Shown here: positions 10,401 to 19,304 of the stretch, in pieces
How the letters are laid out: the number at the start of each line of letters is the position of its first letter
How positions within the stretch are numbered: position 1 is the stretch's first letter
Assembly: GCA_964593555.1 (NCBI GenBank)
Contig: CAZQIC010000003.1
Coordinates: 1 to 64,000, forward strand
Origin: CAZQIC01 sp964593555
GTDB taxonomy: Bacteria > Bacteroidota > Bacteroidia > JAFLBG01
Direction of reading: 5' to 3'
DNA: 64,000 bases
The notes under the pieces: model-generated
Told to the model about the DNA's origin: nothing
The model's database searches: none
What the model saw: only the letters and a program-made list of their open reading frames with translations
Made by a program: the position numbers and the translations under genes

Positions 10401-11039
10401 TTGGTATGCATATGGTTTTTGCTCAACCACATCCCTTACCGAAGTTGAGATGTATAAATTGCCATCTTTCAAGTATAAATTATCGGCGCCGGAATATTCC
10501 ATTTTTATTTGTGAGGTAATACCACCCGGATTAACAATGAGGTCGTATTTTAAATTTCCGCTTGTATAAACATGTGCGTTTATGTTTGGGTATAGATTTG
10601 AATACATCACAGATGCGTATAGTTTTACCTGTGATGTCCAATGACTTTGATTGTTCCCGATAAAATAGTTTTTGTAATAATCTGAAGGCCGTTCGCCTGC
10701 GACACCTACAAGATCTGAGCTTCCTGAGAAATTAACTTTGAAAGAATGTAACTGAAGTGTTTTTGTTTTTTCATTGTTCGACGATCCTTTGTGATAGTGC
10801 AGATCTGCTGTTTCTTCAGGATCGTAAAGCACATAAGTAAAACTATTTTTTTCTAAAAAGAGATTACAACCGGTCATCTCTGCACGGAACAATATATTTT
10901 TATCCCATTGGTTTTTATTTTCTTCAAAAATCGATTTGGGCTGAACTCCCATTTCAGCATTTACGAAAAGAGGAGCTACAATGAAGAGGCTTACTATAAA
11001 TAAGTGGAAATAATTAATTACTATAAAACGCCTGATCAT
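7422..11039 (-). CDS. Giant SBBP-propeller/PKD T9SS type B cargo protein
   Basis: 1205 aa. After a signal peptide (about residues 1-28) comes an N-terminal domain of the DUF7948 type, recognised by FEENKNQWDKNILFRAE and related residues. Then follows a long beta-propeller region with SBBP-type repeats, each pairing YSTYIGG/STFVGG with a DNNCYVA or SGNIYVTGGT strand (about 250-750). Next is a PKD domain (YIWDFGDGSATDTTTNPQHSY), then five Ig-like repeats with the signature YLWSTGETTQ. The end is a CHU_C sorting domain (FFPNTFTPNADGLNEMF, IFNRWGELIF, WDGIYKGAPVPNDVYVYKI). It is probably a surface-exposed adhesin-like or matrix protein. It shares the DUF7948-SBBP-PKD layout with its neighbour at 11545-16470. 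Confidence 0.88.
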   Translation of the reverse strand: MIRRFIVINYFHLFIVSLFIVAPLFVNAEMGVQPKSIFEENKNQWDKNILFRAEMTGCNLFLEKNSFTYVLYDPEETADLHYHKGSSNNEKTKTLQLHSFKVNFSGSSDLVGVAGERPSDYYKNYFIGNNQSHWTSQVKLYASVMYSNLYPNINAHVYTSGNLKYDLIVNPGGITSQIKMEYSGADNLYLKDGNLYISTSVRDVVEQKPYAYQYINGIKTEVPCQFSLKENSVGFIFPKGYQKNIPLIIDPTVVCSSYSGSTADNWGFTATYDAAGNIYIGGIAHTIGYPTTVGAYQNFFAGGSLFSGNGYESDIVVSKFNPAGTNMLFSTYIGGFDNDQPHSIVVNKNNELLIYGRSYSGNYPVTPGAYDITHNGGADIIVSKLNNSGAILVASTFVGGSADDAVNIDAVAYNMSSIKYNYGDDARGSIIVDANNNCYVASCTQSSNFPVTPGCYQGSLSGNNLQDGSVFKMNNNLSALSWSTYIGGTADDAAYALALDASGNIYVTGGTNSNDFPVTAGTSITTAPGGLADGFVSCLDNTGTTLRHSTYVGTSQYDQTYFIEIDKDDNIYTYGQTAGNYPVTAGVYSDPNGKQFIHKFNPALTTTVYSTVFGSGNSSPDIVPSAFMVDTCENIYASGWGACFNFLPGTGGSTAGMTTTANAFQSSTDGCDFYFLALKKNASSLWYATFFGGNGIDEHVDGGTSRFDNKGVIYQSICAGCGGSSAFPTTPTAWSTTNNSSNCNNAVVKIDFQLVNINAQAIASPNTTGCAPFNVNFINSSQGSYNYIWDFGDGSATDTTTNPQHSYANVGVYNVMLVAIDSNSCKMTDTTYLTINVIPKPIVSLGNDTILCNTSTLTLNANAPGCTYMWSTGANSQSIIVTSPAVYSVTVDNGFCKTTDNINVKYVTPPNLGGDTLLCEGQTIVLNAGNPGMNYLWSTGETTQTINVSTNGIYQVRVTGGLCDEQDTRTVSFIPPPIVSIGNDTIICPLATVNLNANNPGLLYLWSTGETTQQVTASHSGMYTVTVSIGNCHIPDGINIIVTDPINLGPDYLLCAESNYILDAGNPGCSYLWSTNQTTQKITVAEPNSYYVQISLPGCTLKDTIEVSAAFGATTIFFPNTFTPNADGLNEMFNGYGIEVISYDMKIFNRWGELIFQSNNLNKGWDGIYKGAPVPNDVYVYKIEYATYCNANEIIKKIGHVMVDK

Positions 11040-11544
11040 TTTTTACTCAAAAGTTGTGCAATGAACCGATTTAATAACGTGAAAAATTGTATACGTTGCC
11101 TGTAAAGCAAAAATTAATCCATTATTTTCAAAATCGGCACTTAATTGCTGTCAATATGTACGAGGAATGCTGAACAACTGAAAGTTACTGCGAATTTGGT
11201 AAAATGGCAATACTAATTAGTAGCGATTATAACAGATCCACCTGGCTAGTTCAGGCCCTTAAAGTAGGTGTTGTTTAAGTAGTTATGGATATTTAAACTA
11301 TGAAAAACAGCTTATTGAAGAGATAAAAAGACAATAAAAATTAGCAATTCTTTACTGATATTTCCTCTTGTAGAAGACTTGCTGTGAATAGACCTGTGGT
11401 ACATAGTTATATTTTCCATGGTGTTTGTTTTATAATAATAAATCACCAGAGAAAAAGGAACAGCCAGCAAATTATGTTGTCAGAAAAATAAAATATTATA
11501 CCTAGTTAATGAATAAAAACAAGTATAATACTATGGCTATTACA
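11040..11544. other. Gene-free stretch between two giant cargo genes
   Basis: 505 nt of very AT-rich sequence between the start of the 7422 gene and the stop of the 11545 gene, both on the minus strand. I see no convincing ORF, tRNA, strong hairpin or exact TAnnTTTG box. It must contain the promoter of the 7422 gene and the terminator of the 11545 gene, but I cannot place either. Confidence 0.5.
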
Positions 11545-14500
11545 TTACTTAATAAGGTTTACATGTCCTGTATAACGTTTTTTTTGTCCGAGAATATCAT
11601 CGAATCTAATCTTCCAAACATAAGTGTCTTGTTGCGCCGCCTCTGAGCCTCCCATCACTATCCCATCCCATCCTTTTGCGGGGTTATTGGATTGAAATAT
11701 TAAACTTCCCCAGCGATCGTAAATGATCAGTTCATATTTTTCACCATCAATTCCAACACCCATAGGATTGAACAGATCATTTGTTCCATCTGAATTTGGT
11801 GTAAATGAATTTGGAATATATACTGCTACATCAGGAAGGATACGAACATAATCACCTGTAATACTTTTGCATCCAAACTCATTACTTATCTCAAGTATAA
11901 CAACATAATATCCGGTATCCGCATAGGTGTAAGAAGTATTCTGCGTGGTTGAGGTATTATTGTTCACATCACCAAAGTCCCATTGCCAGCTAGTGGCTCC
12001 AACAGAATTATTTTTAAAATATATATTTGGGTTGAGTATGCTTGTTTCTTTTGGAGTGGCTGTGAATGCCGCAATGGGGTTGGGGTGTACGGTGATGAAA
12101 TTATTTTTTGTGATAGAACTCGAGCAGCCATTTACGTCTTTTGAAGTAAGCGAAATGTTATATGAGCCGGGGTTTGCAAAACAATGATTTACTGTACCGC
12201 AATTATTCGAAGTAGTGTTATCACCAAAATTCCAATGACATTGAACGATCGCAGGATTGTTCCCGCTGCTAAGATTTATACACAAAGGTCCGCATCCGTT
12301 TGTTACATCGGTTGTAAAATCAATAACTGGCAACCCCAGAACAGTAACCGAACTTTGTGCTACTGCCGTACATCCTTTAGCATCAGTTATAGTAACAGTA
12401 TAAATTGAAGAGTATAATGGAATAAAATTTATTGTTGCACCCATTAATCCGTTGTTCCAATTGTAGATATATCCCGGCGTTGCTCCATTAGCGGTTGCAT
12501 TAATAGATGTCGTGGAACCGGCGCATGCAAAAGCATCAGAGGTAGCTGCTGTTAATTGTGTTGGCTCACTAATATTAGTAGAGAAGACGGCCGTGCAATT
12601 ATTTGCATCAGAAACGGTAACAGAATACACTCCTGCATAAAGATTATTTGCGGAGACTCCTACGGTACCTGCTTGCCACGAAAAATTATATGGTGGTGTT
12701 CCGCCGACTGTTGAGGTGACAGAAGTGGAACCATTATTTTCGCCGAAGCATGACACGGATGTTGCCTGGACTGTTGAACTTATCGCAGCAGGTTGAGAAA
12801 TAGTTACAGAGGTGATGTCCTTGCATCCATTTGCATCGGTTATGGTTACAGAAAAAACTCCAGCACATAATCCGGGTTCTGCAATTGCAGCACCGCCGGT
12901 GCTCCAGTTGTATACATAAGGGCCCGATCCTCCTGCGGTACCAGCCGTGGCCGTTCCATCGCATGCACCGTTGCAACGTGTATTCGAAGAAGAGGCAATG
13001 CTCGCAACTACACCATTAAGATTTGCAACAGTTATATTTCCCAAAACGGAACAAGCGTTTGCATCAGTAACAGTTACAGAGTAAATACCAAATGGAATAT
13101 TATTATTAAATGCAGATGCATTTCCGTTGTTCCATATATAATTGTATCCTGCGGTTCCACCGGACGGAGTTGCTGTTGCAGATCCGTCGCTTTGATTACA
13201 ATGCGCATCGGTACTACTGAATGACAATGAAAGCGCGGTTGGTTGACCAACATTGGTTGTACCTATGCCAACACATCCGTTGGCGTCTATAACAGTTACC
13301 GAATATATTCCGGAAGGTAATGATGATGCTCCGCTTCCAATGGTTGAGTTTGACCAGTGATAAGTGTATCCCCCCGCCCCACCTGAACCAGCTGCTGTTG
13401 CAGAGCCGGTAGCCGTTGCATTACATAACACATCAGTGGTAATAATATTTACAGCAATTGCGCTTGGCTCGGTGAGATTGTATGTTGCTAAAGTTTGGCA
13501 TCCGTATTGATCGGTAACAGTTATCGAATAAATTCCTGCGGTGATAGAAGAAATATTAGATGTAGTACTAGTTGTGTTCCATGAATAGTTGTATGGCGGC
13601 GTACCCCCAATAGTTACAGAACTTAAAATGCCGCTGTTGCCACCATTGCATGAAATAGAAGTCGTGAGTAACGCGCTTACAAGAAGTTGAGGAGGTTGCA
13701 CAATAGTTACTGCTTTAGTTGCAGTACATCCTGCATTATCGTTTACTGTTAATGTGTAAACTCCTGCAGAAAGTCCGGTTGCTGTATTGGTATTTTGAAT
13801 TGGATTTGTTGACCATTGATATTGATAGCCCGGTATGCCACCTAAAGCAGTACCAATGGCAGAACCACTGTTATCTCCATAACAAGCTAAATTATTTTGT
13901 GTAGGAATAAAAGCATATAGTGGAGGATTGGCAACAATATTTAACGGAATGATAACTGAGTCAAGCGGACAATTGACTCTTAATTTAACCTGGTAAGTGC
14001 CGGATACGCTATAAGTATGAACTGGATTTTGTAAGGTTGATGTTGTTCCATCACCGAAATCCCAAAACCAATTTGATACTGACCAGTTTGGATATAGTAA
14101 ACTGCAGGCCCCTTGTTTAGTATTATCAGTAAAGGAAACAACAGGAAGCGTACAAGCAACATGATTTATATTATAAGTAAAATCAGGAATAATAGTTGAT
14201 TTAAATTTCAAGATAGTCCCTTCATCATAACTACTATTCGAATTTGGCCGTGCTCCATTTTGATATGCTCCTGCGGTAGTAGGAAAATTAAGTGAGTGTG
14301 TAGTCGCGCCTATGTAAACATATTCATCGCAATTACCAAACAGATCAATAGAGGGATAATAGTCGTTGCCACCCATGCCAAGATAAGTTGAATAAAAAAT
14401 TTGCGACAGATCAGAGCTAAGTTTAGCAAAATAAATGTCCTCCATAGATGATATATTAGCATCGTAAGAGCAGAGTGGGATGACGGGCATATTGCGAGAA

Positions 14501-16470
14501 ATATAAACATGACACACCATAAATATTTCATCCTGAGAGTTAAGAACTAATTCTGGGAAGAAGTCATTATTACTGCCGCCGACATAGGTTGAATATACTA
14601 ATCCTGCTATACCGTTTACTGTTGGGTTGATGCGCGAAATAAAAACATCCCAGGTGCTTGTTGTTGCATTAAACGAATTGTCGAAAGCTCCGGGTGTAGT
14701 GGGAAAATCAGTACTAACGGTTTGTCCGGCAATAACAATATCATTGTTTGATGCAATGGCAATATCTGTTGCTGCTTCAGAATAGGTGCCAGCCATAGGG
14801 CTGGATCCTCCCAAATAACTGGAATAGTCAAGGGCGCTTCCCAATGAATTTACTCTGCAAACAAATCCATCCCAGGTTCCGCTTAGTAAATTATCAAGGC
14901 AAACAGGGCTTGTATACATGTTAGATGATCTTGTTGATCCTACTACATAAGCTTCTCCCAGACTATTGGTTTTTATTCCAAAACCTACGTCGATATTATT
15001 TCCTCCCAGATATCTGAAATATTTTAAATCCGTAGCTCCGGTTGATTGAGGAGAAATTTTGCAGACAAAAGCGTCACGGTTACCACCAAGAAAAGCATTG
15101 CCGGCTCCTGTAATATTCAACGACTGTGTATACCCGCATACATAGGCATCCCCACGGGCATCAACATCAAGGTCTTCTGCCCTATCCTCATCGGTGCCTC
15201 CAATTAGCGTTGAATATAATAATGTTGTAGCGCCCGGATCAAGCTTAAACAAAAATGCATCGTAAATACCATGTGCAGCGCTTGAGTAGGGTTTGTAGGA
15301 ATTAATAGTTGTAGGGAAAGGCGAAGCCGGCACGAACGATCCGGTTGTTCCTACAACATAAATATCTCCGTTGCTTGCAACACGAATACTTCTTCCAGCA
15401 TCGTCAAGGCTTCCGCCTACATATGTAGATAAAAGCAGCGATGACCCCGTAGGATCTAACTTTATTACGAATACATCCGATCCACTGAGCGTATTGTATA
15501 GTGCGCCTCCAAAAGTGCCTCCTGAAAAAGCTGTACTATACACTCCGGGTGTTATAGGAAAACCGTCATTATGTCCTCCGGTAGCATAAACATTTCCATT
15601 TGCATCAACATCAACATCAATATCATAAAGGTATCCTGATCCGGAAATAGAATTGCCGCTTACAAATGTTGACCAGTCCAGTGTCACAGGATCAATTACA
15701 AGTGGCTGTGTTCTATCATATGATTCGGTTATTGCAAAACCAAATGTGTTATCATTAATTAATCTGTATTCAACCGCAACATTTTTTTTCTCTCCATTTA
15801 TTACTTGGTAGGACTCGGGCATATGTTCTTCCAGTGTTCCCCATTCGGTAGTGATCATTAATTTTTTATTCTCAATGGATAATTTTTTTATTCCTTCACA
15901 TTGTGCTTCTATGGAAAGTACATTGCTTCCTGGATTCAGGATGTAATCGTATTTCAAATTATTATTGCTCCAATAATATTTTGCATCGATGCCTGGATAT
16001 AAATTTTTATATTCTATCATTCTGTAATCAGGCACATTCAATTGATTTTTATCAGGCGATGAAGAGTATAAATAATTAGTATGGCTTTCTTTTTCTCCGA
16101 ATGAGTTAACCACACAGTTAGGATTTGAATTTTTAAAATTCATGTTCCACACCATGTACTCCAATTTATCTTCCTCGTTTAATCCAAATGAATTTGCGTC
16201 AGCAACATTTGGCATTGATTTAGCGAATCCGAAACTCATCCCTGACCTTAAGAATGTAACTTCTGCATTCCATCCCGGTGAAGATCCCCTGTAAAGAACT
16301 TTCCCATCCCATTGTCCCATATTTTTTCTGAAGCTTACCGGAATATTTTTGATCGATTCCTCTATCTTTTTTTTATCTTCAGAAAATGAATTATTTGCGA
16401 AAGAAACAGTCCGATTAAAAAATGAGATAATTAATGCAAAGGCCAGTAGGTTATGGGGATGTGTTTTCAT
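11545..16470 (-). CDS. Giant SBBP/PKD/SprB-repeat T9SS type B cargo protein
   Basis: 1641 aa from the ATG at 16470. An upstream start at 16527 would add 19 hydrophilic residues before the signal peptide (KTHPHNLLAFALIISFF...). Domains in order: signal peptide; DUF7948-like segment (RKNMGQWDGKVLYRG); SBBP beta-propeller repeats (about 300-830, STYVGGS / DIYVVGTTG); one PKD domain (NWFWDFGDGTTSTLQNP); about seven SprB-type repeats of about 75 aa (WSTNP..., VTDANGC motifs; about 910-1400); an Ig-like repeat; two PKD domains; CHU_C (YIPNSFTPNSDGTNDLF, YDRWGSLIF, QQDTYVWKI). From the SprB repeats onward it has the same order as the 2227-aa protein at 52990. Predicted surface adhesin exported by T9SS. 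SprB itself is the mobile gliding adhesin of Flavobacterium; a motility role here is inference. Confidence 0.88.
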   Translation of the reverse strand: MKTHPHNLLAFALIISFFNRTVSFANNSFSEDKKKIEESIKNIPVSFRKNMGQWDGKVLYRGSSPGWNAEVTFLRSGMSFGFAKSMPNVADANSFGLNEEDKLEYMVWNMNFKNSNPNCVVNSFGEKESHTNYLYSSSPDKNQLNVPDYRMIEYKNLYPGIDAKYYWSNNNLKYDYILNPGSNVLSIEAQCEGIKKLSIENKKLMITTEWGTLEEHMPESYQVINGEKKNVAVEYRLINDNTFGFAITESYDRTQPLVIDPVTLDWSTFVSGNSISGSGYLYDIDVDVDANGNVYATGGHNDGFPITPGVYSTAFSGGTFGGALYNTLSGSDVFVIKLDPTGSSLLLSTYVGGSLDDAGRSIRVASNGDIYVVGTTGSFVPASPFPTTINSYKPYSSAAHGIYDAFLFKLDPGATTLLYSTLIGGTDEDRAEDLDVDARGDAYVCGYTQSLNITGAGNAFLGGNRDAFVCKISPQSTGATDLKYFRYLGGNNIDVGFGIKTNSLGEAYVVGSTRSSNMYTSPVCLDNLLSGTWDGFVCRVNSLGSALDYSSYLGGSSPMAGTYSEAATDIAIASNNDIVIAGQTVSTDFPTTPGAFDNSFNATTSTWDVFISRINPTVNGIAGLVYSTYVGGSNNDFFPELVLNSQDEIFMVCHVYISRNMPVIPLCSYDANISSMEDIYFAKLSSDLSQIFYSTYLGMGGNDYYPSIDLFGNCDEYVYIGATTHSLNFPTTAGAYQNGARPNSNSSYDEGTILKFKSTIIPDFTYNINHVACTLPVVSFTDNTKQGACSLLYPNWSVSNWFWDFGDGTTSTLQNPVHTYSVSGTYQVKLRVNCPLDSVIIPLNIVANPPLYAFIPTQNNLACYGDNSGSAIGTALGGIPGYQYQWSTNPIQNTNTATGLSAGVYTLTVNDNAGCTATKAVTIVQPPQLLVSALLTTSISCNGGNSGILSSVTIGGTPPYNYSWNTTSTTSNISSITAGIYSITVTDQYGCQTLATYNLTEPSAIAVNIITTDVLCNATATGSATAAGSGGAGGYTYHWSNSTIGSGASSLPSGIYSVTVIDANGCVGIGTTNVGQPTALSLSFSSTDAHCNQSDGSATATPSGGTAGYNYIWNNGNASAFNNNIPFGIYSVTVTDANACSVLGNITVANLNGVVASIASSSNTRCNGACDGTATAGTAGGSGPYVYNWSTGGAAIAEPGLCAGVFSVTITDANGCKDITSVTISQPAAISSTVQATSVSCFGENNGSTSVTSTVGGTPPYNFSWQAGTVGVSANNLYAGVYSVTVSDANNCTAVFSTNISEPTQLTAATSDAFACAGSTTSINATANGATPGYIYNWNNGLMGATINFIPLYSSIYTVTITDAKGCTAVAQSSVTVLGLPVIDFTTDVTNGCGPLCINLSSGNNPAIVQCHWNFGDNTTSNNCGTVNHCFANPGSYNISLTSKDVNGCSSSITKNNFITVHPNPIAAFTATPKETSILNPNIYFKNNSVGATSWQWDFGDVNNNTSTTQNTSYTYADTGYYVVILEISNEFGCKSITGDYVRILPDVAVYIPNSFTPNSDGTNDLFNPMGVGIDGEKYELIIYDRWGSLIFQSNNPAKGWDGIVMGGSEAAQQDTYVWKIRFDDILGQKKRYTGHVNLIK

Positions 16471-16712
16471 TTTCTTCGCTGTTGAGGTGATATTTGTACA
16501 AATAAATATATGCCCTCGAGCATACAAATGGGAAACATTAGTTGTATACTATACGCAATCAAAAATAAATTAAATGATTAAAAAGATGCCAAATTAATAT
16601 ATAATTGCATATTTATTATACCTAATCAAGGTGGGGGAATGTGAGAAAGGGAGTATTTCAGAAGGTTAATACAACTGGTATTTATTGCCGGAAATATGTA
16701 GGAAGCGTAGAT

Positions 16713-17768
16713 TTATTCTCTCCTGGTAAGTGAGGTCTTCAAAGGATTTTCGGAAATTTCAGAATGAATAGTTCTGTTTTTGAAAATATCGCATGCCAGG
16801 TATACCGCATTTCTGAATGAAGTTTCTGAAGCAATATTTTTCCCTGCTATCTCATATGCTGTTCCGTGATCAGGTGATGTTCGTATAATAGATAAACCTG
16901 CAGTATAATTTACTCCCGTATCAAAACAAAGCGCCTTGAATGGAATGAGGCCCTGATCGTGATACATGGCCAATACTGCATCAAATTGTTTGTATGTATC
17001 TGATCCGAAAAATCCATCGGCAGAATAAGGGCCATACGCTAAAACATTTTCTTCCTTTGCTTTGTTGATTGCAGGTATAATAATTTCCAACTCCTCTTTG
17101 CCAATAGTTCCTTTATCGCCTGCATGGGGGTTTAGTCCAAGCACAGCTATTTTTGGTTTACGAATACTAAAATCCTGCAACAATGAATGCGCAAGCGCCT
17201 TTATTTTTTTTAAAATCTTTTCCTGTGTTAATTGTGATGCGACATTGGCTAGTGGAGTGTGTCCGGTAACTACTGCTATGCGAAGTCCATCGGCCGCCAA
17301 TAACATAAGTGCATTGTCGTTGCCGCCAAATTTTTTATCCAGGTAATCGGTATGCCCCGGGAAATTAAAAGTATCTGATTGTATGCTGTGTTTATCAATT
17401 GGCGCAGTTACCAATACATCTATCTTTTTTTGAAGCAAGGCATCACTAGCAGCTTCTAAAGACTTAAGTGCGTATTGTCCAATATTAGCATTGGCTTTTC
17501 CCAGGTCAATATTTATTTCTTCCTCGTAACAATTAATAAGATTAACGCGCTTTTCATTAAGTGTATCAAGATCCTTTACAGGATTAAAACTAAAATTTTC
17601 CTGCCCCAACGCTTTGCGGTGATAAGATGCTGTTTTCAATGAACTGAAAACAATAGGTGTGCAAAGTTCAAATATTTGTGGATCAAGAAAAGCTTTGATA
17701 ATTACTTCTAGGCCAATGCCGTTTACATCACCATGAGAAATACCTACTCTTATTTTTTGTTCAGACAT
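16713..17768 (-). CDS. pdxA: 4-hydroxythreonine-4-phosphate dehydrogenase
   Basis: 351 aa. NAD-dependent oxidative decarboxylase of the DXP-dependent pyridoxal 5'-phosphate pathway; cytosolic, metal-dependent dimer. Signatures include the start VGISHGDVNGIGLEVIIKAF, PIDKHSI, FPGHTDYL with a metal-binding His, GLNPHAGDKGTIGKEE, DAVLAMYHDQGLIPFKAL and TSPDHGTAYEIAG. The length fits the family. It follows pepA on the same strand with an 11-nt gap and is probably co-transcribed with it. PdxA-based PLP synthesis needs DXP, the product of Dxs encoded at 2 kb. Confidence 0.96.
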   Translation of the reverse strand: MSEQKIRVGISHGDVNGIGLEVIIKAFLDPQIFELCTPIVFSSLKTASYHRKALGQENFSFNPVKDLDTLNEKRVNLINCYEEEINIDLGKANANIGQYALKSLEAASDALLQKKIDVLVTAPIDKHSIQSDTFNFPGHTDYLDKKFGGNDNALMLLAADGLRIAVVTGHTPLANVASQLTQEKILKKIKALAHSLLQDFSIRKPKIAVLGLNPHAGDKGTIGKEELEIIIPAINKAKEENVLAYGPYSADGFFGSDTYKQFDAVLAMYHDQGLIPFKALCFDTGVNYTAGLSIIRTSPDHGTAYEIAGKNIASETSFRNAVYLACDIFKNRTIHSEISENPLKTSLTRRE

Positions 17769-17779
17769 TTAAGCGTTGA

Positions 17780-19222
17780 TTACTTCTTTACAATATTCCT
17801 GAAAAAGTCAAATAATAATCTCACGCCAACACCTGTTCCGCCTTTAGTACAGTAACTTGTTCTGTGATCAATAAATGATGGGCCTGCAATATCAAAATGC
17901 ATCCATGGATAATTGGTGAAGTGAGATAAAAATTTCCCGGCAGTAATTGCACCTGCATAAGGTCCGCCAACATTTTTTATTTCGGCAAGATCAGATTTTA
18001 CCAAGTCACCGTATTCTTCCCAGAAAGGAAATTCCGCTAATCTTTCGTGTGTATTATTTCCGCTTTCTTTTAATTTCCTTTTTGTGCTTTCATCCGCATT
18101 GCCCACCACAACTGTTCCGTATGGTCCGATAGCAGCTACTGCAGCTCCGGTAAGTGTAGCAAAATCCATTACTAACAAGGGATCATATTTAGATGCATAA
18201 CTAAGCGCATCTCCCAATAACATGCGGCCTTCAGCATCAGTGTTTAACACTTCAACGGTGAGCCCGTTATGCATAGTAACAACATCACCAGGTGTATAAG
18301 CGTTTTCGCCCGGTCTGTTATCTGTCGCAGGGACAAGAGTAATAACGTGTATAGGGAGTTTTGCTTTTGCGATCGCATAATGTGCGCATGCAACTGCGGC
18401 TGCACCCGCCATATCCGATTTCATTCTGTCCATGGAATTATACGTAGGCTTCAGAGACAACCCCCCGGTATCATATACAACACCTTTGCCCACTAAAACA
18501 TATGGTTTTTTATTTTTTGCATTGGAAGGTTTCCATTCCATTACAGTAAATGTAGGAGGATCCTGGCTGCCGCGGTTAACTGCAAGCAGTCCGCCCATTT
18601 TCAATGCTTCAATTTTCTTTTTGTCGAATACCTCTACTTTGCTTCCGCATTTTTTAGCGAGAGAAGAAATTTCTGCCGCTAATTTTTCAGCTGTAAGATA
18701 GGAGAGAGGTTCATTTACAAGAGTACGCGCGGTTAAGGTCGCATCAAGAATGATCTCCAGCATCTCAATATCTTTTTGATTTACTTTAGCACTTTGAATA
18801 TGAATTGCTGAAAGAGAATTGATTTCCTTCTCTGCATGCTTCCTGTATTTTAAGAACTGGTAGTTCCCAAGCACCATTCCTTCGGCAACTGCCAAAGCAT
18901 AACCGTTTTTATTATCGGTATCAATAATAGTAATCTCTTTTATTTTTTGTTCGTTGGCAAGAACAGTAACTACGTTTCCTGAACGTCTGCATTGTTCTAA
19001 TATATTTATTCCGATCTCATTTTTAGATTCTGGAGCAATAACAAAAACCCAGCTTCCTAAATGATTGAGCGCAGCATATTTTCTATCGTTATCGAACCTC
19101 GTTTTAACGTAGTTTGTCTCTTCTTTGGTAAGGCCCCATTTTTCCCAGTTCGTTTTTTTGTTCCCTAGCAACACAATGCTACTTCCCTGGGCCGGTTTAG
19201 ATACTTTCTTTATGAGCGTCAT
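17780..19222 (-). CDS. pepA: Leucyl aminopeptidase family M17
   Basis: 480 aa from the ATG at 19222. The frame is open further upstream to 19399, but that would overlap the divergent mqnC gene, so the extension is unlikely. A zinc-dependent M17 aminopeptidase that trims N-terminal residues from cytosolic peptides. The catalytic domain has the metal ligands and signature in order: VGKGVVYDTGGLSLKP (Lys and Asp ligands), MKSDMAGAAAV, and NTDAEGRMLLGDAL, the family signature with Asp and Glu ligands. The N-terminal domain is the usual variable macro-like fold. It heads a probable two-gene transcript with pdxA. Confidence 0.93.
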   Translation of the reverse strand: MTLIKKVSKPAQGSSIVLLGNKKTNWEKWGLTKEETNYVKTRFDNDRKYAALNHLGSWVFVIAPESKNEIGINILEQCRRSGNVVTVLANEQKIKEITIIDTDNKNGYALAVAEGMVLGNYQFLKYRKHAEKEINSLSAIHIQSAKVNQKDIEMLEIILDATLTARTLVNEPLSYLTAEKLAAEISSLAKKCGSKVEVFDKKKIEALKMGGLLAVNRGSQDPPTFTVMEWKPSNAKNKKPYVLVGKGVVYDTGGLSLKPTYNSMDRMKSDMAGAAAVACAHYAIAKAKLPIHVITLVPATDNRPGENAYTPGDVVTMHNGLTVEVLNTDAEGRMLLGDALSYASKYDPLLVMDFATLTGAAVAAIGPYGTVVVGNADESTKRKLKESGNNTHERLAEFPFWEEYGDLVKSDLAEIKNVGGPYAGAITAGKFLSHFTNYPWMHFDIAGPSFIDHRTSYCTKGGTGVGVRLLFDFFRNIVKK

Positions 19223-19228
19223 TATTGT

Positions 19229-19236
19229 TAAATTTG
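19229..19236 (+). promoter_or_regulatory. Candidate -7 element upstream of mqnC
   Basis: TAAATTTG matches TAnnTTTG exactly. It lies in the 82-nt region between the divergent pepA and mqnC starts and would give a leader of roughly 60 nt. No -33 TTG is seen at proper spacing. Confidence 0.35.
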
Positions 19237-19304
19237 AGGAATATTGTTTTAGTATATTAAGGGCGTAAAAGTAAAGAATTAATTCCAATTTTGGGTCTGC
19301 ACAA

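Noticed and set aside
11040..11544. Hidden small RNA or tRNA in the 505-nt gap
   Set aside because: No cloverleaf, no strong stem with a T-run and no exact promoter box could be found by eye.
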